Assembly: GCF_001423525.1 (NCBI RefSeq)
Contig: NZ_LMOI01000023.1
Coordinates: forward strand, 1-64,000
Direction: 5' to 3'
Origin: Arthrobacter sp. Leaf137
GTDB lineage: Bacteria > Actinomycetota > Actinomycetes > Actinomycetales > Micrococcaceae
Length of the DNA: 64,000 nt
Both the position numbers and the translations under genes were made by a program. The notes below the pieces were generated by a model. That model had not been told where the DNA came from, did not search any database, and saw only the letters and a program-made list of their open reading frames with translations. The number at the start of each line of letters is the position of its first letter. Positions within the stretch are counted from its first letter, which is position 1. Shown in pieces: positions 56,707-63,765 of the stretch.

Positions 56707-57456
56707 ATGACGATCGGCGGTTTTTTCGCTGAGATGGTTCAGTCGGGCACTCTGCTCGTGGCCATCCCGCTGGCCATGATCGCAGGGACCGTCTCCTTCG
56801 TTTCTCCTTGCATCCTGCCGCTTGTCCCCGGGTACCTTGGCTACGTCTCCGGGATCTCCGATCCGGGCCGGTCGGACAACCGCCGCCGGGTCCTGGCCGG
56901 AGTTGGGCTGTTCATTCTTGGGTTCGCCGCCGTTTTCACCCTCTACGGTGCCGCCTTTGGTGTCATTGGCGGCTGGCTGGTCCGGTGGCAGGATGCCCTG
57001 ATCCGGGTGCTCGGGCTGTTCGTCGTGCTGATGGGCCTGGTCCTGGTGGGCAGGATCCCGTTCCTGCAGGCAACCCGCAAGCTATCCTTCAAGCCCCGCA
57101 CAGGCATTGCCGGCGCCCCGCTGCTGGGAATTGTCTTCGGCCTCGGGTGGACACCCTGCATGGGTCCGACCCTGAGCGCGGTTCTGGCCCTCAGCACCAC
57201 AACCGGGGATCCCTGGCGTGGTGCGCTGCTCGGATTCCTCTACTGCCTCGGGCTTGGAATCCCTTTCGTTCTGGTCGCGCTGGGCCTGAACTGGGTGAGC
57301 AGAACCCTCGGGTACATCCGACGGCACATCCGCGCTTTCAACATCATCGGCGGTGCCTTGTTGATCCTGGTCGGAATTCTGATGGCAACGGGGGTCTGGA
57401 TGCTCTGGATCTACCAACTGCAAAACCTCGCCGCGACCATCAGCACCCCTGTCTAG
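56707..57456 (+). CDS. CcdA-like thiol-redox membrane protein (copy C)
   Basis: The 249-aa product from ATG 56707 is the third CcdA-like paralogue. The redox cysteines stand in FVSPCILPLVPGYLGYVSG and GLGWTPCMGPTLSA, and it ends WIYQLQNLAATIS. It is divergent from the cadmium operon, sharing its upstream region, and its TlpA partner follows 13 bp after the stop, the tightest ccdA-tlpA pair in the window. This arrangement supports the idea that each CcdA serves its own TlpA-like lipoprotein. Confidence 0.92.
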   Translation: MTIGGFFAEMVQSGTLLVAIPLAMIAGTVSFVSPCILPLVPGYLGYVSGISDPGRSDNRRRVLAGVGLFILGFAAVFTLYGAAFGVIGGWLVRWQDALIRVLGLFVVLMGLVLVGRIPFLQATRKLSFKPRTGIAGAPLLGIVFGLGWTPCMGPTLSAVLALSTTTGDPWRGALLGFLYCLGLGIPFVLVALGLNWVSRTLGYIRRHIRAFNIIGGALLILVGILMATGVWMLWIYQLQNLAATISTPV

Positions 57457-57469
57457 GAGTTACCAGAAC

Positions 57470-58099
57470 ATGAATTCACAACTGCCCGGTAACCCAATGG
57501 CAGCGCACCTGCCGGCCCGGCGTGGCATTCTGCTGGGAGCCGCGTCGGCTGCCATCCTGCTCGCCGGTTGCGCCGGACCGGACGACTCACTGGCCGCCCA
57601 AGCACGGGCCGGGGATAACAAGAACTACATCGCAGGAGACGGGTCCGTCTCTGAGTACGCTGCCGAAACCAGGGCGCCGGCGGTTGATCTCACCGGAAAC
57701 CTCTTCGACGGATCGGCGGTCAGCTCAGCCGACTGGAAAGGAAACGTCACCGTCCTAAACGTCTGGTACGCCGCCTGCGCGCCCTGCCGCAAGGAAGCAC
57801 CGGACCTTGAAGCACTGAACCAGGAGTTCAAAAGCGACGGCGTCAGGTTTTACGGGATCAACGTCCGGGACACCGCTGCCACCGCCGCAGCCTTCGAGCG
57901 CACTTTCGGCACCACCTACTCCAGCTTCAATGACAACGACGGCGGGATCCTGCTGGCCCTGGCCGACCACGTACCCCCACGGGCCGTCCCCACCACCCTC
58001 GTCCTGGACAGGCACGGCAAAGTCGCTGCCCGGGTGCTCGGCCTTGCAGAGAAGGGCACCCTCAAAGCTCTCATCAGCAACGCGCTCAGCGAATCCTGA
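57470..58099 (+). CDS. TlpA-like thioredoxin lipoprotein (copy C)
   Basis: The 209-aa product from ATG 57470 has a signal segment with ARRGILLGAASAAI and lipobox LLAGC (Cys 34), then DSLAAQARAGDNKNYIAGDG and a TlpA-like thioredoxin domain with WYAACAPCRKEAP and VPPRAVPTTLVLD. It matches copies A and B closely in every block. It lies 13 bp behind ccdA copy C. It should be a lipid-anchored thiol oxidoreductase outside the membrane that is kept reduced by CcdA. Confidence 0.92.
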   Translation: MNSQLPGNPMAAHLPARRGILLGAASAAILLAGCAGPDDSLAAQARAGDNKNYIAGDGSVSEYAAETRAPAVDLTGNLFDGSAVSSADWKGNVTVLNVWYAACAPCRKEAPDLEALNQEFKSDGVRFYGINVRDTAATAAAFERTFGTTYSSFNDNDGGILLALADHVPPRAVPTTLVLDRHGKVAARVLGLAEKGTLKALISNALSES

Positions 58100-58278
58100 A
58101 AAGACACGGCAGGGTCCCCCAGCCGCCGGGTCATGGAAGCGGCGCCATCAGGGGCAGGGCTTTGTCGCCCTGACCTACCCGGCCCTCAAAGCCCTGGCCT
58201 AGACTCAGGAAAGCCGCCGTTTCCGCCGCGGCGCACCCTCGGCGGCTAATGTCAGTGGCGGCGCCGGCGCTGGCATGG

Positions 58279-58698
58279 TTAGTTTCCGGTGAGCTCCGTG
58301 TAGAGCGTCTGGACCCGGGCTTTGATGTCGTCGCGGACCAGGCGCATCCGTTCCGTGCCCTCGATGCCGCGTTCGGAGGGCTCGTCCGTTTCCCAGACCT
58401 CGAAGCGCTTGCCCTCGACGGGTTCAAGCTTGGCTTCGGTGCCCAGGACGATGACGGTGTCCACTGTGTCCAGGACTTCGCCGGTGACCGGCTTGGGGTA
58501 TTCGCCGGTGACGTCGATGCCCAGTTCGGTCAGGGACTCCACGGCCTGCGGGTTCAGGTCCTTGGCGGGCTTGGTGCCGGCGGAATAGACAGCAATGGCC
58601 TCTCCTGCGAGGTCGCGCATGAGTCCTGCGGCGAGCTGGGATTTGCCGCCGTTCTTGCTGCAGACGAAGAGTACGGACGGCGTCTTTTCCTGGTTCAT
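58279..58698 (-). CDS. arsC: Low-molecular-weight phosphatase-type arsenate reductase with Lys in the P-loop
   Basis: The 139-aa protein starts at ATG 58698. It has the LMW protein-tyrosine-phosphatase fold: VLFVCSKNGGKSQLAAGLM as P-loop, VYSAGTKPAKDLNPQAVESL, and the aspartate-bearing loop WETDEPSERGIEGTE. The P-loop is C-x5-K, where most family members have C-x5-R. As I recall, a G-K-S loop is also found in mycothiol-dependent arsenate reductases of corynebacteria, so this need not be a defect. It would reduce arsenate to arsenite with mycothiol. It is the last gene of the minus-strand arsenic group, 52 bp after the FAD enzyme. Confidence 0.82.
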   Translation of the reverse strand: MNQEKTPSVLFVCSKNGGKSQLAAGLMRDLAGEAIAVYSAGTKPAKDLNPQAVESLTELGIDVTGEYPKPVTGEVLDTVDTVIVLGTEAKLEPVEGKRFEVWETDEPSERGIEGTERMRLVRDDIKARVQTLYTELTGN

Positions 58699-58750
58699 GA
58701 GCGGGTATTTTCCTTTTCGAGTGAGGCGGCGGGAGGCGAGGCGACGAGGG

Positions 58751-60145
58751 TTAGGCGTTGCTGGTGCCGGAGCGGCCATGGGCCAGGCCGGTAGGAAATC
58801 CGACCAGCACCGGTTCGGGCGCGGCACAGCAACCGGCCTCTGCAGCAGCGGCTCCGGTTGCTGTCGATGTGGCGGCGGGGACGTCGCAGCTGGTGCCGGC
58901 GTCGGTGGAGCAGACCCCGGTTTCGGGGAGTTCGAGGTGGACGGTGTCGGCTGATTCGTGGTCACCGGCGATGGCGGCGGCGACGGAGCGGACCTGTTCG
59001 TAGCCGGTGGCCAGCAGGAAGGTGGGGGCCCGGCCGTAGGACTTCATCCCGACAATGTAGAAGTCCTTGTCCGGGTGGGCCAGCAGCTTGGCACCGTGCG
59101 GAGGGACGGTTCCGCAGGAGTGGAATTCGGGGTCGATCAGCGGGCCGAGTTCCGTTGGAGCTTCGACGGCGGGGTCCAGGTTGAGGCGGAGCTCGCGCAG
59201 GATGTCCAGGTCGGGCCGGAATCCGGTGCAGGGCACCAGGACGTCGGCTTCAAGGGTCCGGCCGTCCACCGCGCCCACGGTGACCCCAGAGTCGAGGGCT
59301 TTGAGGGAGCTGATGCCGAAGCCGGTGTGCAGTTCGATCTTCCCGGCCTCCACGAGCCGGCGGACCCGGCCGCCGAGCTGGCCGCGGGCGGGCAGCCCGT
59401 CGAGGTCTCCTCCGCCGTAGACTTTCGCGGCCGAGTCGCCGCGGACGGCCCACAGGATCCGGGTGCCCGGCTCATCCTTGGCGAGGTCAGCGAGGTTGAT
59501 CAGGGTGTTGGCGGCGGAGTGCCCGGCACCGACGACCAGGACGCGGCGGCCGGCAAAGGTTTCACGGTCGCGGCCGGTGACGTCGGGCAGCGGCGCTGAG
59601 ATCCGGTCCGCTGCGGTGTCTTCGCCGATGGCGGGAAGTCCTGACGTGCCCAGCGGGTTGCGGATGGACCAAGTGCCGGAGGCGTCGATGACGGCTGCCA
59701 CGGTGTGGTCCCGGGTTTCGCCGTCGGAGTGCTCCACCCGCACCACGAAGGGGGTGGTGTCGCGGCCCTTGATGTGGGTCTTGTCCATTCCTTGCCGGGT
59801 GACGGCGGTGACGCGCGCGCCGGTCTGCAGGCGCGATGAGATCTGGGGCAGTGCGGCGAGCGGGGTGAGGTAGTTGTCGATCAGCTCGCCGCCGTAGGGC
59901 AGGGCGTTGGGGCGGGGCGCTTTCCAGCCGGCAGCTTCGAGGAGGCGTACGGCTGCGGCGTCGGTGTTGAACCGCCATGGGGAAAAGAGACGGATGTGGC
60001 GCCATTGTTCAATGGCAGCCCCCGGCGAGGTACCGGCTTCAAAGATCAGCGGTTCCAGTCCCCGTTCGAGCAGGTGGGCCGCGGCGGCCAGGCCGACCGG
60101 GCCGGCGCCGATCACGGCGACCGGGAGGTTCTGCGCTGATTCCAT
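58751..60145 (-). CDS. FAD/NAD(P)-binding oxidoreductase of the arsenic operon
   Basis: The 464-aa protein starts at ATG 60145 with GAGG nearby; the open frame to 60277 lies across the small peptide gene. The N-terminus has a Rossmann FAD motif (VAVIGAGPVGLAAAAHLLER), followed by an FxGxWxxx-like part and a second dinucleotide motif VLVVGAGHSAANTLINLADL, as in flavin-containing monooxygenase-like and thioredoxin-reductase-like enzymes. CTGFRPDLDILRELRL and DKDFYIVGMKSYGRAPTFLL are typical of the ArsO-type enzymes of ars operons. The last 60 residues hold CSTDAGTSC and GCCAAPEP, a Cys-rich end unlike the core family, which could bind arsenite. Confidence 0.85.
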   Translation of the reverse strand: MESAQNLPVAVIGAGPVGLAAAAHLLERGLEPLIFEAGTSPGAAIEQWRHIRLFSPWRFNTDAAAVRLLEAAGWKAPRPNALPYGGELIDNYLTPLAALPQISSRLQTGARVTAVTRQGMDKTHIKGRDTTPFVVRVEHSDGETRDHTVAAVIDASGTWSIRNPLGTSGLPAIGEDTAADRISAPLPDVTGRDRETFAGRRVLVVGAGHSAANTLINLADLAKDEPGTRILWAVRGDSAAKVYGGGDLDGLPARGQLGGRVRRLVEAGKIELHTGFGISSLKALDSGVTVGAVDGRTLEADVLVPCTGFRPDLDILRELRLNLDPAVEAPTELGPLIDPEFHSCGTVPPHGAKLLAHPDKDFYIVGMKSYGRAPTFLLATGYEQVRSVAAAIAGDHESADTVHLELPETGVCSTDAGTSCDVPAATSTATGAAAAEAGCCAAPEPVLVGFPTGLAHGRSGTSNA

Positions 60146-60190
60146 GGTGTCCTCTTTCATCCTTCTGGTGGTGGTGCGGTTGCGTCCGGG

Positions 60191-60222
60191 GGTCCTGCCG
60201 GCCCGTTTGGGCCGGCAGGACC
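60191..60222. terminator. Long perfect hairpin inside the arsenic operon
   Basis: GGTCCTGCCGGCCC and GGGCCGGCAGGACC form a 14-base perfect stem with a GTTT loop. It lies between the 17-aa peptide ORF and the FAD enzyme gene. No T run follows on either strand, so RNA stabilisation or partial termination is as likely as full termination. Confidence 0.6.
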
Positions 60223-60234
60223 CTGGAGAGGGGG

Positions 60235-60288
60235 TTAGCAGCAGTCCTCGTCGCAGCAGCCGGAATCGCTGCAGCATCCGTTGGTCAT
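60235..60288 (-). CDS. 17-aa cysteine-rich peptide in arsenic operon
   Basis: The frame ATG to TAA encodes MTNGCCSDSGCCDEDCC, with three Cys-Cys pairs (six Cys in 17 residues) and acidic spacers. GGAGGGGGTGA lies just upstream as a ribosome site. It lies between trxB (28 bp behind its stop) and a hairpin leading to the FAD enzyme gene, all on the minus strand. Vicinal Cys pairs bind As(III) strongly, so an arsenite-binding mini-metallothionein or a translated leader peptide are both possible. Too short for gene finders; support is from sequence alone. Confidence 0.55.
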   Translation of the reverse strand: MTNGCCSDSGCCDEDCC

Positions 60289-60316
60289 GAAGCTCACCCC
60301 CTCCCCGTGTTCCCGG

Positions 60317-61294
60317 TTAGGCGTGGCTGGGTTCTTCGACTAACGCGGTGGCGATGCTGTCCGCATCGTCCAGCGCGGCGAGGTAGCGTTCGGCGTCCAG
60401 GGCGGCCGCGCAGCCTGTTCCGGCGGCCGTGATTGCCTGGCGGTAGCGGTGGTCCACGGCATCGCCGCAGGCGAAGACGCCGGAGAGGTTGGTGACCGTG
60501 GTGGGGGCATCGACCTTGATGTAGCCGTCTTCGTCCAGGTCTACCTGGCCTGCCACCAGTTCGGTGCGCGGGAGGTGGCCGATGGCCACGAAGATGCCGG
60601 TGGCGGCCTGCTCGCGGGTTTCGCCGGTGACAGTGTCGGTGAGGGTGATGCCGGTGACCTTGGCGTCGCCGTGGATGGCCGTGATGGCGGAGTTCCAGGC
60701 GAAGCTGATCTTGGGGTTGTCCTTGGCGCGCTGGGCCATGATGCGGGAGGCCCGCAGTTGATCCTTGCGCACGACGACGGTGACGGACTTCGCGAAGCGG
60801 GTCAGGAAGGTTGCTTCCTCCATCGCGGAATCGCCGCCGCCGACGACGATGATGTCCTGTTCGCGGAAGAAGAACCCGTCGCAGGTGGCGCACCAGGAGA
60901 CGCCGTGGCCGCTGAGCTTTTTCTCCTCAGGCAGGCCGAGCTCCTTATACGCGGAACCGGTGGCGAGGATGACCGCCGGGGCCTGGTGGGTTTCGCCGGC
61001 TCCGGTGACCACGGTCTTCACGTGACCGGAAAGCTGGACTTCGGTGACGTCGTCGAACACGACCTTGGCGCCGAATTTTTCGGCCTGTTCCTGCAGCCCG
61101 TCCATCAGTTCAGGGCCCTGGATCCCGCCGGGGAAGCCGGGGAAGTTTTCCACCTCGGTGGTGTTCATCAGTGCCCCGCCGGCGGTGACCGAGCCGGCCA
61201 GCACCAGGGGCTGCAAACCGGCGCGGGCGGCGTAGATGGCGGCGGTGTAACCGGCGGGGCCGGACCCGATGATGATCAGCTGTTCGTTGCTCAT
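60317..61294 (-). CDS. trxB: Thioredoxin reductase
   Basis: The 325-aa protein has the full TrxB pattern: FAD motif LIIIGSGPAGYTAAIYAARA, GGALMNTTEVENFPGFPGGI, the active site WCATCDGFFF (C-x-x-C), NADPH motif IIVVGGGDSAMEEATFL and GVFACGDAVDHRYRQAITAA for FAD. It reduces thioredoxin in the cytoplasm with NADPH. In this arsenic cluster it may supply electrons to the arsenate reductases and perhaps CcdA. It follows arsC (61319) by 24 bp on the same strand. The C-terminus ends EEPSHA. Confidence 0.95.
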   Translation of the reverse strand: MSNEQLIIIGSGPAGYTAAIYAARAGLQPLVLAGSVTAGGALMNTTEVENFPGFPGGIQGPELMDGLQEQAEKFGAKVVFDDVTEVQLSGHVKTVVTGAGETHQAPAVILATGSAYKELGLPEEKKLSGHGVSWCATCDGFFFREQDIIVVGGGDSAMEEATFLTRFAKSVTVVVRKDQLRASRIMAQRAKDNPKISFAWNSAITAIHGDAKVTGITLTDTVTGETREQAATGIFVAIGHLPRTELVAGQVDLDEDGYIKVDAPTTVTNLSGVFACGDAVDHRYRQAITAAGTGCAAALDAERYLAALDDADSIATALVEEPSHA

Positions 61295-61318
61295 GGGCGT
61301 GTTCCTTGAGGGTCCGGG

Positions 61319-61741
61319 TTACTTGGCGGCCGGGATCAGGGAGTCGATCAGGCCCTCGATGCGGGTCTTGATCTCATCACGGATGGGGCGGACCGAGTCG
61401 ACGCCCTTGCCGGCGGGATCTTCCAGGACCCAGTCCTCGTAGCGCTTGCCCGGGAAGTACGGGCACTCGTCGCCGCAGCCCATGGTGATCACCACGTCGG
61501 ATTCCTTCACGGCTTCGGTGGTGAGGACCTTGGGAACCTCGGCGGACATGTCGATCCCGACCTCGGCCATGGCTTCCACGGCGGCGGGGTTGATCTTGTC
61601 AGCAGGCTGGGACCCAGCGGAGCGGACCTCGATCTGGCCCTTGCCCAGCGTGGTGAGGAACGCGGCGGCCATCTGTGAACGGCCGGCGTTGTGGACGCAG
61701 ACGAACAGGACGGAGGGCTTCTTGGCAGTTTCGGTGCTCAC
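61319..61741 (-). CDS. arsC: Arsenate reductase, LMW phosphatase type
   Basis: The 140-aa protein starts at GTG 61741 with AGGAGA upstream; the open frame to 61843 is not used. The P-loop VLFVCVHNAGRSQMAAAFL has the normal C-x5-R, and MGCGDECPYFPGKRYEDWVL is the usual active-site-loop text of thioredoxin- or mycothiol-linked arsenate reductases, with Cys residues for the relay (C in GCGDEC). It reduces arsenate to arsenite. It is the first gene of the minus-strand operon arsC-trxB-peptide-FAD enzyme-arsC, behind an ArsR-type box at 61844. Confidence 0.93.
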   Translation of the reverse strand: MSTETAKKPSVLFVCVHNAGRSQMAAAFLTTLGKGQIEVRSAGSQPADKINPAAVEAMAEVGIDMSAEVPKVLTTEAVKESDVVITMGCGDECPYFPGKRYEDWVLEDPAGKGVDSVRPIRDEIKTRIEGLIDSLIPAAK

Positions 61742-61843
61742 GATGTTTCTCCTGGAATCGGTTGGTGATGTGTGGACGGCATGGCTCCGGTGACCTCGCC
61801 AACCGAACATTGATGATGATCGATATAGCGAGTATCGGGCCAT

Positions 61844-61865
61844 ACATTGATGAATGTCAATATGT
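61844..61865. promoter_or_regulatory. ArsR box before the arsC-trxB operon
   Basis: ACATTGA and TCAATATGT flank TGAATG. The same design with TGAACG as spacer occurs at 63381. On the minus strand the right half contains a TTGACA -35 element with a GATACT-like -10 box 17 bases on. A bound ArsR dimer would block transcription of arsC. Confidence 0.65.
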
Positions 61866-61884
61866 GCAGTTGGTGCGCTTTGCG

Positions 61885-62559
61885 TCAGGCGGCGCTGAGG
61901 CGGGGCGCGAGGTCGGCGATGCGGTGGGCGATGTCATCAAAGGCTCGATCAAAGGCCTCCTTTGTTCCCACTCGTAGGGGGTCGGGAACGGACCAGTGGA
62001 TCCCGCGGATCCCGGGCAGTTCCTCGTGGGCGTTGTCGCAGACGGTCACGACAAAGTCGGCCGCTGCCGCCACATCATCCATGGACTGGGGGGGCACGTC
62101 GGGCAGGTCCAGGCCGTGGCGGCGGGCGGCCTCGACCGCGCCGGGAGCGATGCGGTCCGCGGGGTGCGTTCCTGCAGAGGCGGACGGGATGCTGCTGACC
62201 TGACGCCACAGGGCAGCGGCCAGCTGGGAGCGGGCACTGTTGCGGGTGCAGATGAACAGGACGCGACCGGCATTCTGCACGACTCCGGGCACCAGTCCTT
62301 CCAGGGCGCCGGCCGCCAGCCGGAAGTAGCTGCGGCGCTTGTCCGCTTCGGACCGGTGCCGGGTCGCCAGACCGGCGTCTTCCAGGGTTCGGAGGTGGTG
62401 CGAAAGCAGGTTCGAGGGCATGCCGAGCTCGGACTGCAGTTCAGTGGGCGACAGGTCCCCGAGTGTCAGGAGGTCAACGATGCGCAGGCGGGCCGGATCG
62501 GCAAGAGCCGCATGCCTGGCCACCCTCGCTTGGAATATGTCATCTGCCTCAGTTCTCAT
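61885..62559 (-). CDS. ArsR regulator fused to LMW phosphatase (arsenate-reductase-like) domain
   Basis: The 224-aa protein starts at ATG 62559 (MRTEADDIFQARVARHAALA). Residues about 10-85 are an ArsR winged helix (ADPARLRIVDLLTLGDLSPT, then LGMPSNLLSHHLRTLEDAGL), without an obvious metal-site Cys pair. Residues about 95-220 are an LMW phosphatase domain with VLFICTRNSARSQLAAALW (C-x5-R) and WSVPDPLRVGTKEAFDRAFD. The fusion is known in ars clusters and may join sensing and arsenate reduction. It is divergent from the aquaporin gene (45 bp between starts), with AT-rich repeats of TTGA/TCAA in between. The start lacks a ribosome site. Confidence 0.88.
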   Translation of the reverse strand: MRTEADDIFQARVARHAALADPARLRIVDLLTLGDLSPTELQSELGMPSNLLSHHLRTLEDAGLATRHRSEADKRRSYFRLAAGALEGLVPGVVQNAGRVLFICTRNSARSQLAAALWRQVSSIPSASAGTHPADRIAPGAVEAARRHGLDLPDVPPQSMDDVAAAADFVVTVCDNAHEELPGIRGIHWSVPDPLRVGTKEAFDRAFDDIAHRIADLAPRLSAA

Positions 62560-62604
62560 TGATTCAATTTTGACTGAGTTAATTCTTTCGGTCAAGCTGG
62601 TTCT

Positions 62605-63345
62605 ATGACTTCACACCAGCCGCCGTTGTGGCGCCGCGCCCTTGCTGAGATATTCGGGACCGCCCTGCTCGTTGCCATCGTCGTCGGTTCCGGGATCGCC
62701 GCCCAGCAGCTCTCACCCAATGACGTTGGCCTGCAGCTGCTCCAGAACAGCACAGCGACCGTCTTGGGCCTGACCGTGCTGATCCTGGTCTTCGGACCGG
62801 TCAGCGGCGCGCATTTCAACCCTGTCGTGTCCCTGGCGGACTGGTTCCTGGGCCGGCGCAGCGGCTCCGGCCTCTCCCTGCCGGACGTGGGCGCCTACAT
62901 GGCGGCGCAGGTGGCCGGGGCCATCGGCGGCAGCGCACTGGCCAACGCCATGTTCGACGTCGGAACATCCATCTCCGCCAAGGACCGCGCCACCACCGGG
63001 CACCTGCTCGGTGAGGTTGTCGCCACGGCGGGGCTGATCCTGCTGATCTTCACCCTTGCGGCAACCAACCGCGGCGCCCTCGCAGCACCCGCCGTCGGCG
63101 CCTATATCGGCGCTGCATACTGGTTCACCTCCTCGACCTCGTTCGCCAACCCCGCAGTGACCGTCGGCCGGATCTTCAGCGACACCTTCGCCGGCATCGC
63201 TCCGGGATCGGTGCCGCCCTTCGTGATCGCCCAACTGATCGGCGCGGCCGTCGGCCTGGGCCTGCTGCTCCTGCTGTTCCCGGCCGCTGCCCGCGCAGCC
63301 GATGACGTCGTTATCCCGCACAGCGCCAAAGCCACCAAGCCATAA
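62605..63345 (+). CDS. MIP-family aquaporin (AqpS-like) of the arsenic cluster
   Basis: The 246-aa protein has six helices and two half-helix loops of the aquaporin family. The first box reads SGAHFNPVVSLADW (NPV, where NPA is usual), the second SFANPAVTVGRIFSDTFAGI (NPA). The Arg after the second box and A-E-I-F-G-T in the first helix are typical. In Sinorhizobium AqpS is an arsenite exit channel in an ars operon without ArsB. No ArsB or Acr3 gene lies in this window, so the channel may do this here, unless a pump lies to the right. It is followed by arsR after 72 bp. Confidence 0.9.
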   Translation: MTSHQPPLWRRALAEIFGTALLVAIVVGSGIAAQQLSPNDVGLQLLQNSTATVLGLTVLILVFGPVSGAHFNPVVSLADWFLGRRSGSGLSLPDVGAYMAAQVAGAIGGSALANAMFDVGTSISAKDRATTGHLLGEVVATAGLILLIFTLAATNRGALAAPAVGAYIGAAYWFTSSTSFANPAVTVGRIFSDTFAGIAPGSVPPFVIAQLIGAAVGLGLLLLLFPAAARAADDVVIPHSAKATKP

Positions 63346-63380
63346 CCCTCCCGCAGGCAAACATCACGCAGGCGGCGCAC

Positions 63381-63400
63381 ATATTGATGAACGTCAATAT
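63381..63400 (+). promoter_or_regulatory. ArsR box and promoter before arsR
   Basis: ATATTGA and TCAATAT are a perfect inverted repeat around TGAACG. A -35-like TTGATG lies within it and CATAAT follows 16 bases later as -10, only some ten bases before the arsR start. This gives autoregulation and a very short leader. Confidence 0.75.
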
Positions 63401-63417
63401 TGGGGCATAATGGATAG

Positions 63418-63765
63418 ATGACCTCACTGCCGCTGCTAGAACCAGCCACGGACACCGCCTGCTGTGCGCCGGCAGTGCCCAGCCTGGGCGCTGCCGAGGC
63501 GAACGACAGGGCGGCGGTCTTCAAGGCCCTTGCCGACCCGAACCGGCTGCGGCTGCTGTCCATCGTCAAGAACGCCCAAGGCGGCGAAGCCTGCGTCTGC
63601 GACCTGACCGATCCGCTGGATCTCACCCAGCCGACCGTGTCCCACCACCTGAAGATCCTCGTTGACGCCGGCCTGCTGCACCGCGAAAAACGCGGCACCT
63701 GGGCCTACTTTTCGCTCGTCCCCGGCGCCCTGGAGCGCACCGCAGGTCTGCTGGAGAGCCTGTGA
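63418..63765 (+). CDS. arsR: ArsR arsenite-responsive repressor
   Basis: The 115-aa protein has the ArsR winged helix (RAAVFKALADPNRLRLLSIV, then LTQPTVSHHLKILVDAGLLH). Vicinal cysteines at residues 15 and 16 (DTACCAPA) and CVCDL at 59-61 resemble the arsenite site of Corynebacterium glutamicum ArsR (Cys15, Cys16, Cys55). As(III) binding frees the operator. A box matching its site stands at 63381, and a similar one at 61844. The stop overlaps the start of the acetyltransferase gene (GTGA). Confidence 0.93.
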   Translation: MTSLPLLEPATDTACCAPAVPSLGAAEANDRAAVFKALADPNRLRLLSIVKNAQGGEACVCDLTDPLDLTQPTVSHHLKILVDAGLLHREKRGTWAYFSLVPGALERTAGLLESL

